A stretch of 30,579 nucleotides of DNA from a bacterium (GCA_004558955.1 SFZC01000008.1:1-30579), one strand, 5' to 3'. Shown: positions 6,510 through 14,918, counted from the stretch's first letter. Program-made: numbers and translations. Notes: generated from the letters alone by a model not told the origin.

Positions 6510-8057
6510 TTATGCTGCTTGTTCTTCTTCAGTTGCTTCAAGAACTTTTTTGTAGTCCGGAATTGTTAGTTCTTCATCTGGGAAGAAGAATTTGTTACCG
6601 TGCCATTCCTTTTTCTTTCCGTAATATGTTTGAACAGCCTCAGCATTTTCTTCTAACAATGCCCTTTTTGCTTTTTTGATTTGTTCGTCTGTCGGTTCGT
6701 CAATGCCTTGTTCTTTTAGTGTATCTGTAACGATTTTGTGGATTGTTTCACCTTTGACAACTTTGTGAGTGCCGCCGTGACCGTTTGCTTTGCCATTGCC
6801 TTCGCCGTTATCTTTTCCGCCGACTTTGCCGCCATTGCCGTTACCGTCATCGACTTTACCGCCGTTGTTGTCGTCACCGATTTTTGGTGGAACTGTTTTC
6901 TTGTCATCTTTTACAGGTGTTGTGTCTTTGTCATCACCTTTTAATTTGTTGTACAACCACGCTCCGCCTGCGGCTAACAAGCCTATGCCTGCTGCGATTA
7001 AACCGGCTTTGCCTGCTTTTGTTTTTGTGATTTTTTTGAAAACTCCTTTAATTTTTGAACCTAATCTCTTAAAGAAGCCAGGCTTTTTAGTTGTGCCAGG
7101 TTCAGGTGTCGGATTTGGTGCTGGATTTGGTGTCTGTACGTTAGTTGTACCTGAAGTTGGTTTAGCACCACCTGTAGGATTTTGAGTTGCACCTGTGTTT
7201 TGTGCAGCACCATTAGTTGCTGTAGCACCTGTTGCTACCGGTTTTGCTCCGCTTGCAGTGGTTGCACTTGTTGCCGTTTGAGTGCTTGCACCGTTAGTCG
7301 CTGCCGTACCTGCTGCTACAGGTTTTACTCCGTTTGTTGGAGTTGCACTTGTTGCAGGAGTATTTGCGGTTGGTTTAGTACCGTTTTTCTTTTGCTCTGC
7401 TTTCCAAAGTTTTTTCTGTTCTTTTTGAATTTGTTTTTTGGTTTTGCCTACAAGACTTACTGGCTCAGCAGGCATTTCAACAGATGCTGTTTGCAAATAT
7501 TCAGGTTTAATTCCTGCGAAAGTTTGAGCAGGTGTGTTGAAGTTTGGTGTGATAATTTGACCATTTCTTACAACTGCAGGTAAGTTCGGAGTTACAATTT
7601 GACCATTTCTTACAACTGCAGGTAAGTTCGGAGTTACAATTTGTCCGTTTCTTACAACTGCCGGTAAATTAGGCGTTACGACTTGTCCGTTTTGTACTAC
7701 TGTAGGTAAGTTTTGAGAAATACCAGTAAAGTTTTGAGTTGTACCTTGACCGCTCAACAATTCTGAAATTTTTGGCAATTGGATTTTACCGTTTTTCACA
7801 ATCGCCGGCAAGTTTGCTGTTGCAGCTGTTTGTGCGGTTGCTTGTTGTGCTTGTCTTGCGAGTATTGCTTTTTCTTTAGCAATTCCTCTGCCTAATTTTC
7901 TGTTTTCGGCTTTAATTTGTCTTTGTTGTAATGCTACTGATTGTCTTCCGTATTGGTCGGCAATTTGTTGTTTGTCTGTCATTCCAAAATTGTTGTTTGC
8001 TCTCATTGCTCGTTCGTACGCAGCAAATTTTTGCCCGAATTGAATTCCGTTTGTCAT
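6510..8057 (-). CDS. Repeat-containing, membrane-anchored protein with LysM-like C-terminus
   Basis: 515 residues. The N-terminus is charged and Gln-rich. A degenerate unit NLPAIVKNGKIQLP (82-95) is followed by four near-identical tandem 14-residue units, NLPAVVRNGQIVTP, at 116-171. A long Ala/Thr/Asn/Pro-rich linker (225-325) comes next. Then there is a basic stretch, one hydrophobic segment (about 351-369), a Gly/Asp/Asn-rich spacer (373-430), and a C-terminal region resembling LysM: HKVVKGETIHKIVTDTL (431-447) ending in LTIP. Such proteins usually span the membrane once and contact peptidoglycan. There is no classical N-terminal signal peptide. AAAGGAG lies 10 nt before the ATG. Confidence 0.8.
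   Translation of the reverse strand: MTNGIQFGQKFAAYERAMRANNNFGMTDKQQIADQYGRQSVALQQRQIKAENRKLGRGIAKEKAILARQAQQATAQTAATANLPAIVKNGKIQLPKISELLSGQGTTQNFTGISQNLPTVVQNGQVVTPNLPAVVRNGQIVTPNLPAVVRNGQIVTPNLPAVVRNGQIITPNFNTPAQTFAGIKPEYLQTASVEMPAEPVSLVGKTKKQIQKEQKKLWKAEQKKNGTKPTANTPATSATPTNGVKPVAAGTAATNGASTQTATSATTASGAKPVATGATATNGAAQNTGATQNPTGGAKPTSGTTNVQTPNPAPNPTPEPGTTKKPGFFKRLGSKIKGVFKKITKTKAGKAGLIAAGIGLLAAGGAWLYNKLKGDDKDTTPVKDDKKTVPPKIGDDNNGGKVDDGNGNGGKVGGKDNGEGNGKANGHGGTHKVVKGETIHKIVTDTLKEQGIDEPTDEQIKKAKRALLEENAEAVQTYYGKKKEWHGNKFFFPDEELTIPDYKKVLEATEEEQAA
7545..7712 (-). repeat. Four 42-bp tandem repeats inside the surface-protein gene
   Basis: The four units encode residues 116-171. The units at residues 130-157 and 158-171 are nearly identical in DNA (ACAATTTGACCATTTCTTAC recurs), while the outermost unit has diverged. 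The 42-bp length keeps frame, so slippage would change the number of 14-residue units without breaking the protein. Confidence 0.85.
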
Positions 8058-8253
8058 TTCCTAAATTCTCCTTTATTTTCCCTTTTGTATATCCCCTATG
8101 TATTTATAAACAAATTTCGTGTTTCAAAATTGCCTTTTTAAAGATTACTTGTTTAATAAAACTTAATAATCTCTTCCGAAAATCTCAATCATATAGAGTA
8201 TGCGTTTTATTGAAAGGGGGTATATACTTAATCTGTGGGTGAGAGAGGATAAT

Positions 8254-8613
8254 ATGATTATTAGTAAGAAAAAACGTAATTCGGAAGAGTTTAAAAAGTT
8301 ATTTTGTACACAACCAAATGACGGTGGGTTGGCAAGAGAAGATATCAAAAAAATTTTGTTAAATGCTTGTGCTAGAACAGAACATTCAAAGGTTGAAGAA
8401 CCAGAAATTGTTGAGGAAGATGACGATTTTGATTTTGATATGTATGATTATGGCGAGGTTACGGATGAAGAAGTTGCCGAATACATTGTCGAAAATCCGA
8501 ATGAGGTTGTTGTTAATTTCCCGATAGTTTCAGATATTCAACTTGAGGAAAAATTACCGTTTTTTAAATCAATTTGGGGTAAGTTAAATCAGGTTTGTAT
8601 CGCCGAAGCGTAA
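8254..8613 (+). CDS. Small acidic protein of unknown function
   Basis: 119 residues from the ATG at 8254, chosen because GAGAGGA lies 5 nt upstream. An in-frame ATG at 8200 has no such site. The N-terminus is basic (MIISKKKRNSEEFKKLF), the middle strongly acidic (EEPEIVEEDDDFDFDMYDYGEVTDEEVAEYI), and the C-terminus short and hydrophobic (LPFFKSIWGKLNQVCIAEA). No membrane segment. No family recognised. Confidence 0.6.
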   Translation: MIISKKKRNSEEFKKLFCTQPNDGGLAREDIKKILLNACARTEHSKVEEPEIVEEDDDFDFDMYDYGEVTDEEVAEYIVENPNEVVVNFPIVSDIQLEEKLPFFKSIWGKLNQVCIAEA

Positions 8614-8729
8614 AATAAGGCGAAGATTTTTGTAACGAGTTTGCGTGATAATTGCAAAACAAATTCCAAATCACGCCACAGCTGTCCCGAATAATTTTTG
8701 CTAGTAAAATTACTCGTCATTCTATCTAT

Positions 8730-8769
8730 TGTAGTGTGTGGAAAAGCGGAGCGGTTCCTAACTTTTTAT
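8730..8769 (+). repeat. REP-like palindrome, copy 2
   Basis: This is the diverged second copy of the element at 3791-3830: TGTAG, GGAAAAGCG, AGCGGTTCC and CTTTTTA in the same order, with the stem now imperfect. It lies 117 nt after the acidic-protein gene and could end that transcript. A 7-bp pair GCGTGAT/ATCACGC flanks a 20-nt stretch just upstream (near 8643-8677). Confidence 0.55.
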
Positions 8770-8839
8770 AAATTTTTATCAAAATTTGTAAGATTTGGCG
8801 TTTCTGTAATATAATATTTTTGAGAAAAGGAGATAAAAT

Positions 8840-9049
8840 ATGTTTCAAGTTTATACGTCAACAGACAAATCCGAATTATCAAAAAATTTAATCGGCGAAT
8901 TTAAAGAATGGGACGATGCAATGGACTGTGCAGAGCAAGCCGTTGAAGGTAAAACCGGCATTCGCTATATTGTTGAAGAAACAAACGGGACAGTTAACAG
9001 TTACGGAGAACAAATCCCTACTGTTGTTGCAGAAAGCGATTTTAACTAA
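8840..9049 (+). CDS. Small unrecognised protein (69 aa)
   Basis: An excellent start: AAGGAGAT stands 6 nt before the ATG, and TTGTAA-18-TATAAT lies just upstream. The protein is short and acidic (MFQVYTSTDKSELSKN...), with a helical segment FKEWDDAMDCAEQAVEG and a strand pair RYIVEETNGTVNSYGEQIP. No signal peptide and no family recognised. It ends before a terminator shared with the convergent HxlR gene. Confidence 0.75.
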   Translation: MFQVYTSTDKSELSKNLIGEFKEWDDAMDCAEQAVEGKTGIRYIVEETNGTVNSYGEQIPTVVAESDFN

Positions 9050-9105
9050 TATTAGCTTTCGTTTGCAGGATTAACAAATTTGTCGCAAAATGTTTTAAAA
9101 TATCA

Positions 9106-9135
9106 AAAAACGGGCTAAGTTGTTAGTCCGTTTTT
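9106..9135. terminator. Bidirectional terminator between convergent genes
   Basis: AAAAACGGGCTAA (9106-9118), loop GTTG, TTAGTCCGTTTTT (9123-9135). It is A-rich on the left and T-rich on the right, so it serves the plus-strand small gene and the minus-strand HxlR gene. The right arm contains the HxlR stop codon. Confidence 0.85.
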
Positions 9136-9470
9136 AATTTTTCTATCAATTTCAAATATTTTTTATAATCTTTCCCCCAAGTTTTTAGAGTTTCAAGCAC
9201 CTCTCGCAGGCTGTATCCGATATCAGTCAGCGTGTATTCGACTTTTGGCGGGGTTTGGTCATAAACTTTTCGCTCCAGAAGTCCGAGTTCTTCCATTTCT
9301 CTGAGTTTTGAGGTTAAAACTTTTTGCGTAATTCCCGTTACTGATTTTTTGAGTTCGCAAAAACGTTTAGTACCCGTTAAAAGTTCTCTTATGATAAGGA
9401 CTTTCCACTTGCACCCGAGCATTTTCAAAGTTGTTTCTATCGGACATTTAGGTAAATCTTTGGATTTCAT
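9123..9470 (-). CDS. HxlR-family transcriptional regulator
   Basis: 115 residues, winged helix-turn-helix of the HxlR/MarR-like type. It shows the family start CPIETTLKMLGCKWKVLIIRELL (9-31), then GTKRFCELKKSV, GITQKVLTSKLREMEELGLLERKVY and YTLTDIGYSLREVL. The family's conserved cysteine is C9. C20 replaces the usual glycine in GGKW, and C38 is also present. Several HxlR proteins sense aldehydes, quinones or oxidants through cysteine; whether this one does is unknown. GGAGAG precedes the ATG. It lies 50 nt after aroB on the same strand and may be read through from it. Its target is not evident. Confidence 0.92.
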   Translation of the reverse strand: MKSKDLPKCPIETTLKMLGCKWKVLIIRELLTGTKRFCELKKSVTGITQKVLTSKLREMEELGLLERKVYDQTPPKVEYTLTDIGYSLREVLETLKTWGKDYKKYLKLIEKLKTD

Positions 9471-9520
9471 TTTCTCTCTCCAAGTTTATACTAACAAAGT
9501 TTTGAAAATAGTGCAAAGTG

Positions 9521-10600
9521 TTAATATTTCACAATTTCGCTTAATTCTTCGGTGGTAAAATCATATTCTTCGACTGTTCCGTATTTTGTCGGCAAAATGA
9601 ATTTAATAAAATTGTTTGTTGCTTTTTTGTCAGTTGTCATGACTGGAATATATTTTTCGGGCGGAAACTTTTTCAAATCTTTATAGTCGTATTTTTCAAT
9701 TAAATCATTGCATAAAAATTGATAATCTTTTGCTATCAAATTCAAGTTAGTTGCTAATTTTACGGCAAATTTTATACCTTCCACAACGCATTCGCCGTGA
9801 GTGTATTTGTTGAATTTTGTCAGTTTTTCGACTGCGTGTCCGTAGGTATGCCCGTAGTTCAAAATTTTTCGCAAACCACTTTCTTTTTCGTCCTGTTGAA
9901 CCACTGCGATTTTTAATTTTACGCACGAAGAGATTAAATTTTGCATTATATAATCTTCTTTTTTCAGGATTTTTTCGTGGTTTTCGTATAGAAAATTTAA
10001 CAAATTTTCTTCACTGTCGGAGTTACAACTTTTTTCGATAAATCCGTATTTCAAGACTTCGCCAAGTCCGCTTTTATATTGTTTTGAGTCTAAAGTTTTC
10101 AAAAAGTTTGTATTAATAAAAACGACTTTTGGTTGATAAAACGCTCCGATGAGATTTTTCCCGAAGTTTGAATTTATCGCAACTTTTCCACCAACCGAAC
10201 TGTCTGTCATTGCAAGCAAGGTGGTGGGAACTTGTATAAAATTTATTCCTCTCATATAAGTCGATGCCACAAATCCTGTGATGTCGCCGACAACGCCCCC
10301 GCCGATTGCAATAATCGAATCTTCACGTTTGAGTTTTTGTGAAAGTGCAAAATTTAAAATTTTTATATAATTTTTGTAATTTTTTTCTTTTTCGCCGTCT
10401 TTTAATACGAAAATTTTGTTTTTGGGAAAATCCAAAACTTTTGAATACAATTTATAAACTTTTTGGCTAAATACGACAATATAATTTTTGTTGTTACACG
10501 CTTCAATAATTTTTGATTTCAGGTTAGAAAGTTCGTCATTGTTGATGAAAATCGGATATGATTTTTCTTTTGATTTTATGTGCATTTGTAATTCTTTCAT
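9521..10600 (-). CDS. aroB: 3-dehydroquinate synthase
   Basis: AroB converts DAHP to 3-dehydroquinate, step two of the shikimate pathway, using NAD+ and a divalent metal. The 359 residues match the family. Visible motifs are GGGVVGDITGFVASTYMRG (100-118), PTTLLAMTDSSVGGK (125-139), and the metal ligands E181 (GLGEVLKYG), H251 (LNYGHTYGHAVE) and H268 (YTHGE). Its ATG overlaps the aroK stop (ATGA), which indicates translational coupling. GGGAG lies about 11 nt upstream. Confidence 0.97.
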   Translation of the reverse strand: MKELQMHIKSKEKSYPIFINNDELSNLKSKIIEACNNKNYIVVFSQKVYKLYSKVLDFPKNKIFVLKDGEKEKNYKNYIKILNFALSQKLKREDSIIAIGGGVVGDITGFVASTYMRGINFIQVPTTLLAMTDSSVGGKVAINSNFGKNLIGAFYQPKVVFINTNFLKTLDSKQYKSGLGEVLKYGFIEKSCNSDSEENLLNFLYENHEKILKKEDYIMQNLISSCVKLKIAVVQQDEKESGLRKILNYGHTYGHAVEKLTKFNKYTHGECVVEGIKFAVKLATNLNLIAKDYQFLCNDLIEKYDYKDLKKFPPEKYIPVMTTDKKATNNFIKFILPTKYGTVEEYDFTTEELSEIVKY

Positions 10601-11100
10601 AATGATAAAACTCCCATAATTTCCGTGATGATTTCTTTAATCGTTTTGTTGTCCGTTGTGATGGTTATTGTTGCTTTTTCGTAATTGTTTTTGCGTTTAT
10701 TTATAATCTCTTCGATTTTTTCTGTTGTCATTTTGTTGTTCAATAACGGTCTTGAAGTGTCGTTTTTAATTCGTTCAAAAATTGTATCAGACGTGGTTTT
10801 TAGGTAAATTACAAGAGTATTTTCCAGTAAAAAATCTCGAGTTCCTTCGTTTTCAAACGCTCCGCCACCAAGTGCGATTATTTGATTTTCAGGTTTTGTG
10901 AGTGTCAAAATCGTTTGTGTTTCAAGATTACGAAAATAATCTTCGCCGTATGTTGCGAAAATTTCGCTGATTGTGAGTTTTTCTCTTTCCTCAATAAGAG
11001 AGTCAATTTCCACAAGTTCACAGTTTAATTTTTTCGATAATTCTTTTGCAACGGTCGATTTTCCGCTACCCATCATTCCCGTTAATGTTATTGTTTTCAT
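10597..11100 (-). CDS. aroK: Shikimate kinase
   Basis: AroK phosphorylates shikimate at O3 with ATP, step five of the pathway. 167 residues. Walker A GMMGSGKS (8-15), shikimate-binding D33 (EIDSLIE) and R57 (YFRNLE), the GGG motif (78-80), and a lid with RPLL near 117. The kinase and synthase are a translationally coupled pair. The gene starts 40 nt after the transporter gene on the same strand. There is no Shine-Dalgarno, and a TATTAT box ends 6 nt before the ATG, so it may also have a leaderless transcript of its own. Confidence 0.96.
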   Translation of the reverse strand: MKTITLTGMMGSGKSTVAKELSKKLNCELVEIDSLIEEREKLTISEIFATYGEDYFRNLETQTILTLTKPENQIIALGGGAFENEGTRDFLLENTLVIYLKTTSDTIFERIKNDTSRPLLNNKMTTEKIEEIINKRKNNYEKATITITTDNKTIKEIITEIMGVLSL

Positions 11101-11140
11101 ATTTTTATAATATATGAAATTCCAAAAAAAATAAACAAAT

Positions 11141-12043
11141 TTACTGTTTTGTCGTTTTTGCTTCGCTAAGTTGAGATAAAATTACTCCGCTAATCATTAA
11201 AATACACCCTAGAATTTCACGCAAGGTCATCGTTTCGTGCAAAATCAGACAACCTCCGATTACGGCAAAGACTGATTCCAAACAAAATATTAAAGAAGCT
11301 GCAATCGGTGGAGTGTGTTTTTGTCCGAAAATTTGCAAGGTATAGGCAATCCCACAGGTTATTACGCCCGCAAAAAGTATCGGAATTGTACAGTTTATAA
11401 AGTCTGAAAGTTGCGGGTTCTCAAAAATTAACATTAATGGAAGTGATAAAATTCCGACAACGAAAAATTGAAAACAAGAGATTTTAACAGGATTATTCTT
11501 TTGTGATAAAAAGTTTACGACTACAATGTGTGCCGCATAGCAAAACGCACTTATTAATAATAATATGTCATAAATGCTGAAGCCACTTGCAGTATTTTTG
11601 CAGCATAACAGATATAAGCCGCAAAGTGCCAAAGTTATGCTGACTAAAATAAGTTTTTGGATTTTCTTTCCGAAAAATGACAAAATAATCGGAACAAAAA
11701 TTATGTATAAAGAGGTTATAAATCCTGCTCTTCCGGCTGTTGCTTGTGGCATGCAGTATTGCTGAATTGTCATTGCAGTGAACAGTGCAAATCCGCACGC
11801 AAGTCCTGCTTTTGTCATTTCTACATGTTGTTCGTGTTTGATTTCGGGAGTTCGTGTGTCTTTTTGAATTAGTTTTGCTATGAAAATCACCGGAATAAGG
11901 CTCAATCCGCCTAAAATACTTCTTGCAAAGTTGAAACCGAACGGCCCGAGATAATCCATTCCAGCTTTTTGTGCAACAAACGATAGACCCCAAATTGCAG
12001 CAACCAAAAATAATGCAAAATTTGAAAAAATCTTTATGTTCAT
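11141..12043 (-). CDS. EamA-family (DMT) transporter
   Basis: 300 residues from the ATG at 12041-12043, preceded by GAAGGGA. An upstream in-frame ATG (12094) would begin inside the promoter. It is a ten-helix inner-membrane protein made of two EamA halves. The first opens with FALFLVAAIWGLSFVAQKAG; the second follows about residue 150 and ends in LHETMTLREILGCILMISGV, the typical last-helix pattern. EamA/DMT proteins export or exchange small metabolites such as amino acids or nucleotide precursors. The substrate cannot be read from sequence. TGGACA-17-TATAAT lies upstream (plus positions near 12066-12094). Confidence 0.9.
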   Translation of the reverse strand: MNIKIFSNFALFLVAAIWGLSFVAQKAGMDYLGPFGFNFARSILGGLSLIPVIFIAKLIQKDTRTPEIKHEQHVEMTKAGLACGFALFTAMTIQQYCMPQATAGRAGFITSLYIIFVPIILSFFGKKIQKLILVSITLALCGLYLLCCKNTASGFSIYDILLLISAFCYAAHIVVVNFLSQKNNPVKISCFQFFVVGILSLPLMLIFENPQLSDFINCTIPILFAGVITCGIAYTLQIFGQKHTPPIAASLIFCLESVFAVIGGCLILHETMTLREILGCILMISGVILSQLSEAKTTKQ

Positions 12044-12150
12044 AAAATATCCCTTCAATTTAATTATAGAAGTTCTTTTTCTTCTTGTCCACAAGTTTTG
12101 ACTTTTATATTATAATATTTTCAACGGTTTAGTAAAAAGGGAAATTTAAA

Positions 12151-12633
12151 ATGTCTGATTATAAAGAATATTTGGATAACGGGATTTATGATGTTCAGGA
12201 TGGAAAGTTTGAACAGGCGATTGAAAAATTTAATAAGTCTATCGAGTTAAAAAATGATTGGGAAATCCCGTATTTTTACCGTGCAGTTGCTTATGATGCA
12301 TTGAAAAATGTTGATAATGCTATGCTTGATTATACAAAAGCAATTCAACTTAATCCGAACATGACCGATGCGTACTATAACCGAGCAAAAATCATTTTGT
12401 CTGATAATAATGCGACTGTTGCAGAGATTAAAAATGCGATGGCGGATTTGGAAACAGCTTTGTCTCAAGATGAGAAGTTTGTGGATGCTTTGTTTGCAAT
12501 GGCTGCGGCTTATAAAAAACTCGGTGATTATCACAAAAGTTTGGAATATCTTGAAAAACTTTTGGAAATTTCACCTGATGCAATCCACGCAAAGGCTTTG
12601 AAAAAGTTACTTTTGACGAAATATATTGTTTAG
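12151..12633 (+). CDS. TPR-repeat protein
   Basis: 160 residues of tetratricopeptide repeats. Three to four 34-residue units can be seen: 5-36 (YLDNGIYDVQDGKFEQAIEKF), 39-71 (PYFYRAVAYDALKNVDNAMLDY), 72-107 (DAYYNRAKIIL with an insertion) and 113-146 (ALFAMAAAYKKLGDYHKSLEYL). No signal peptide, so probably a cytoplasmic adaptor. It is divergent from the EamA transporter across a 107-bp region where the two promoters overlap. AAAGGGA precedes the ATG. The partner is unknown. Confidence 0.9.
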   Translation: MSDYKEYLDNGIYDVQDGKFEQAIEKFNKSIELKNDWEIPYFYRAVAYDALKNVDNAMLDYTKAIQLNPNMTDAYYNRAKIILSDNNATVAEIKNAMADLETALSQDEKFVDALFAMAAAYKKLGDYHKSLEYLEKLLEISPDAIHAKALKKLLLTKYIV

Positions 12634-12757
12634 TTTACAAAAATTTATAATTTTACTTCCGTTGGGTTTAAGGTAGGATAGAAATGTAGAGTTTTGGTAA
12701 ATTTCGGCGTTAAGTTTGAATTTGAAAAGAGTTAATTATAGAAGAAAGGGTAAAATA

Positions 12758-13702
12758 ATGGCAAAAAGAATTGGAATTGATGTTGGCGGAACCAATGTTA
12801 AAATTGCGTTGGTTGATGACGGAAAGATTATTTATTCAAACAGTGTTCCGACCTATGCTCAAATGGGTTATGAATACACCGTAAATAATATTAAACAGGC
12901 AATCAAAGACTTGATGAAGGAAACTGAAACAACTGCAGCTGATATTAAAGGTATCGGTTTTGATTTTCCGGGACAAGTTGATTACAAAACAGGCGTTGTA
13001 AAATTGGCTCCGAATATTCCAGGCTGGGTCAATGTTCCGATTGCTCAAATGATTGAAGAGGCATTTCATATTCCTACAAGAATTGATAACGATGTGCGTT
13101 GTGCAGCGTTAGGTGAGATGAATTTCGGTGCAGGCAAAGGTTGCCAAAATTTCGTTTGTATCACGGTTGGAACGGGTATCGGTTCCGGCTTGGTCGTAAA
13201 CGGTCAGTTGGTTAGAGGTGCTGCTAATGCTGCGGGTGAAATCGGTCATATTAAACTCCAAATGAAGGACGGACCTATTTGCGGTTGCGGTGATACGGGG
13301 TGTTTAGAAGCATTTGCTTCAGGACCTTCAATCGTTGCAATGGCTCAAGATTATTTGAAAAGCGGAAAATCTACCAAATTTAGAGAAATGGCGGGTGATG
13401 GCGAAATCACACCTTATATTGTTGCAAAAGCGGCTGAAGCGGGTGACCCTGTTGCCAAAAGAATTTTCACAATTATCGGTGAATATGTGGGCATGGGATT
13501 GGTTAGCGTAATCAATCTTTTGAACCCTGAAAAAGTTATTATCGGCGGTGGAGTTGCAGAAGCGGGTGATTTGTTGTTAGAACCTATCAGAAAAACTGTT
13601 ATGGAAAGAGCAATGGTTGTTGCTCGTGAATCGGTTGAAATTGTGCCTGCCGAACTCGGAAATTCCGCAGGGGTAATCGGTGCAAGTATGCTTGTTGAAT
13701 AA
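12758..13702 (+). CDS. ROK-family glucokinase
   Basis: 314 residues from the ATG at 12758 (GAAAGG 9 nt upstream; a further upstream ATG lacks a site). It phosphorylates glucose with ATP at the head of glycolysis. Signatures: phosphate loop DVGGTNVK (8-15), catalytic aspartate D112 in DNDVRCAALGE, GTGIGSG (138-144), GEIGH (160-164), and the zinc motif CGCGDTGCLE (C175, C177, C182, with H164). The size and zinc motif fit Gram-positive/cyanobacterial-type GlcK rather than E. coli Glk. N-acetylmannosamine kinase is a less likely alternative. The aldolase gene follows directly. Confidence 0.9.
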   Translation: MAKRIGIDVGGTNVKIALVDDGKIIYSNSVPTYAQMGYEYTVNNIKQAIKDLMKETETTAADIKGIGFDFPGQVDYKTGVVKLAPNIPGWVNVPIAQMIEEAFHIPTRIDNDVRCAALGEMNFGAGKGCQNFVCITVGTGIGSGLVVNGQLVRGAANAAGEIGHIKLQMKDGPICGCGDTGCLEAFASGPSIVAMAQDYLKSGKSTKFREMAGDGEITPYIVAKAAEAGDPVAKRIFTIIGEYVGMGLVSVINLLNPEKVIIGGGVAEAGDLLLEPIRKTVMERAMVVARESVEIVPAELGNSAGVIGASMLVE

Positions 13703-13707
13703 TAATT

Positions 13708-13757
13708 TTGTTTGTTATAAATTAAGCATGTGTAATAAATTTATACAAAAGAAGGAG
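13708..13757 (+). promoter_or_regulatory. fba promoter and ribosome binding site
   Basis: TTGTTT (13708-13713), a 17-nt spacer and TGTAAT (13731-13736), then GAAGGAG (13751-13757) 7 nt before the ATG. The aldolase therefore probably has its own strong transcript, in keeping with its high-expression codon use. Confidence 0.55.
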
Positions 13758-13764
13758 AACTCAA

Positions 13765-14724
13765 ATGAGTGAAAGAAAATTAGTAGGAACAGAAGAAATG
13801 TTCAAAAAAGCATTGGCTGGCGGATATGCTATCGGTGCTTACAACGTTAACAACATGGAAATTTTGCAAGGTATTGCAGAAGCAGCGGAAGAAACTCAAT
13901 CTCCGATTATCTTGCAAGTTTCAGCAGGTGCAAGAAAATATGCTAACCAAACTTACTTGATTAAGTTGGTAGAAGCTGCATTGTCTACAACTACAGTGCC
14001 TATCGCTTTGCACTTAGACCACGGTGCTGATTTTGAAATTTGTAAGGCTTGTATTGACGGCGGTTTCTCATCAGTTATGATTGACGGTTCAAGATTCCCG
14101 TTGGAAGAAAACATTGCTTTGACTAAGAAAGTTGTTGAATATGCACACGCTCACGGTGTTTCTGTTGAAGCAGAACTTGGTAAATTGGCAGGTGTTGAAG
14201 ATGACGTTAAAGTTCACGCTAAAGATTCAACTTACACAGATCCGGCAGAAGCTGCAAGATTTGTTAAAGAAACAGGTTGTGATTCATTGGCAGTAGCTAT
14301 CGGTACTTCACACGGTGCTTACAAATTCAAAGGCGAAGCTAAATTAGACTTTGAAAGACTTGCTGAAATTAAAAAAGCATTGGAAGAAGCAGGATTCCCT
14401 AACTATCCGTTAGTTCTTCACGGTTCTTCTTCAGTACCTAAAGCATTCGTTGAAAAATGCAACAAATTTGGCGGTAACTTGCCTGATGCTCAAGGTGTTC
14501 CTGAAGATATGCTTAACTATGCTTCAAAACACGGTGTTGCAAAAATCAATATCGATACAGATTTGAGACTTGCAATGACTTCAACTATCAGAGAATTCTT
14601 CATTGAACATCCTGAAAAATTCGACCCTCGTGAATACATGGGACCTGGTAGAACAGCCGTTAAAGAAATGGTTATGCACAAAATGAGAGATGTATTGGGA
14701 ACAGCAGGACACGCTCAAGACTAA
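13765..14724 (+). CDS. fba: Class II fructose-bisphosphate aldolase
   Basis: Cleaves fructose 1,6-bisphosphate to glyceraldehyde 3-phosphate and dihydroxyacetone phosphate in glycolysis, and the reverse. 319 residues. Catalytic aspartate D85 and zinc histidine H86 (ALHLDHG), E137 (SVEAELG), zinc histidines H183 (GTSHGAY) and H219 (VLHGSSS), and the phosphate-binding NIDTDLR. The segment NKFGGNLPDAQGVPEDML is typical of the longer class IIB-like enzymes. Codon choice is more uniform than in neighbouring genes, as for an abundant protein. Confidence 0.96.
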   Translation: MSERKLVGTEEMFKKALAGGYAIGAYNVNNMEILQGIAEAAEETQSPIILQVSAGARKYANQTYLIKLVEAALSTTTVPIALHLDHGADFEICKACIDGGFSSVMIDGSRFPLEENIALTKKVVEYAHAHGVSVEAELGKLAGVEDDVKVHAKDSTYTDPAEAARFVKETGCDSLAVAIGTSHGAYKFKGEAKLDFERLAEIKKALEEAGFPNYPLVLHGSSSVPKAFVEKCNKFGGNLPDAQGVPEDMLNYASKHGVAKINIDTDLRLAMTSTIREFFIEHPEKFDPREYMGPGRTAVKEMVMHKMRDVLGTAGHAQD

Positions 14725-14751
14725 TATTTTTCTCACAAGGTAGAAACTTTG

Positions 14752-14785
14752 ACCGCACCTTTGGATTTTCCAAAGGTGCGGTTTT
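14752..14785 (+). terminator. Strong rho-independent terminator after fba
   Basis: A perfect 14-bp stem ACCGCACCTTTGGA / TCCAAAGGTGCGGT, a TTT loop and a short T run. It closes the glucokinase-aldolase unit. Confidence 0.9.
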
Positions 14786-14803
14786 ATATTGGCGTGTTAC
14801 GAC

Positions 14804-14918
14804 ATGTAACGTTGAATTTAAAATGGCTGAAACCCTTGCTATAATTCCTTTATGGTATGGTATGGTATGGTATGGTATGGTATGGTATGGTATGGTATGG
14901 CGGGGCGGGGCAATTCTT
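14804..14918 (+). repeat. TATGG element, copy A (10 tandem units)
   Basis: 115 bp sharing both flanks with copy B at 28775-28863. The left flank carries ATGTAA, TTGAATTTAAAA and an extended -10 box TTGCTATAAT (TATAAT at 14840-14845). Ten perfect TATGG units follow (14851-14900), then CGGGGCGGGGCAATTCTT. The promoter points rightward into the 3' end of a minus-strand gene, so any transcript would be antisense to it. The last bases of the element form part of that gene's stop codon (14917-14919). Confidence 0.85.

Noticed and set aside
6738..7583. Several plus-strand frames opposite the surface-protein gene
   Set aside because: Cys/Leu/Pro-rich mirror translations of a low-complexity Gly/Thr/Ala gene, without ribosome binding sites.
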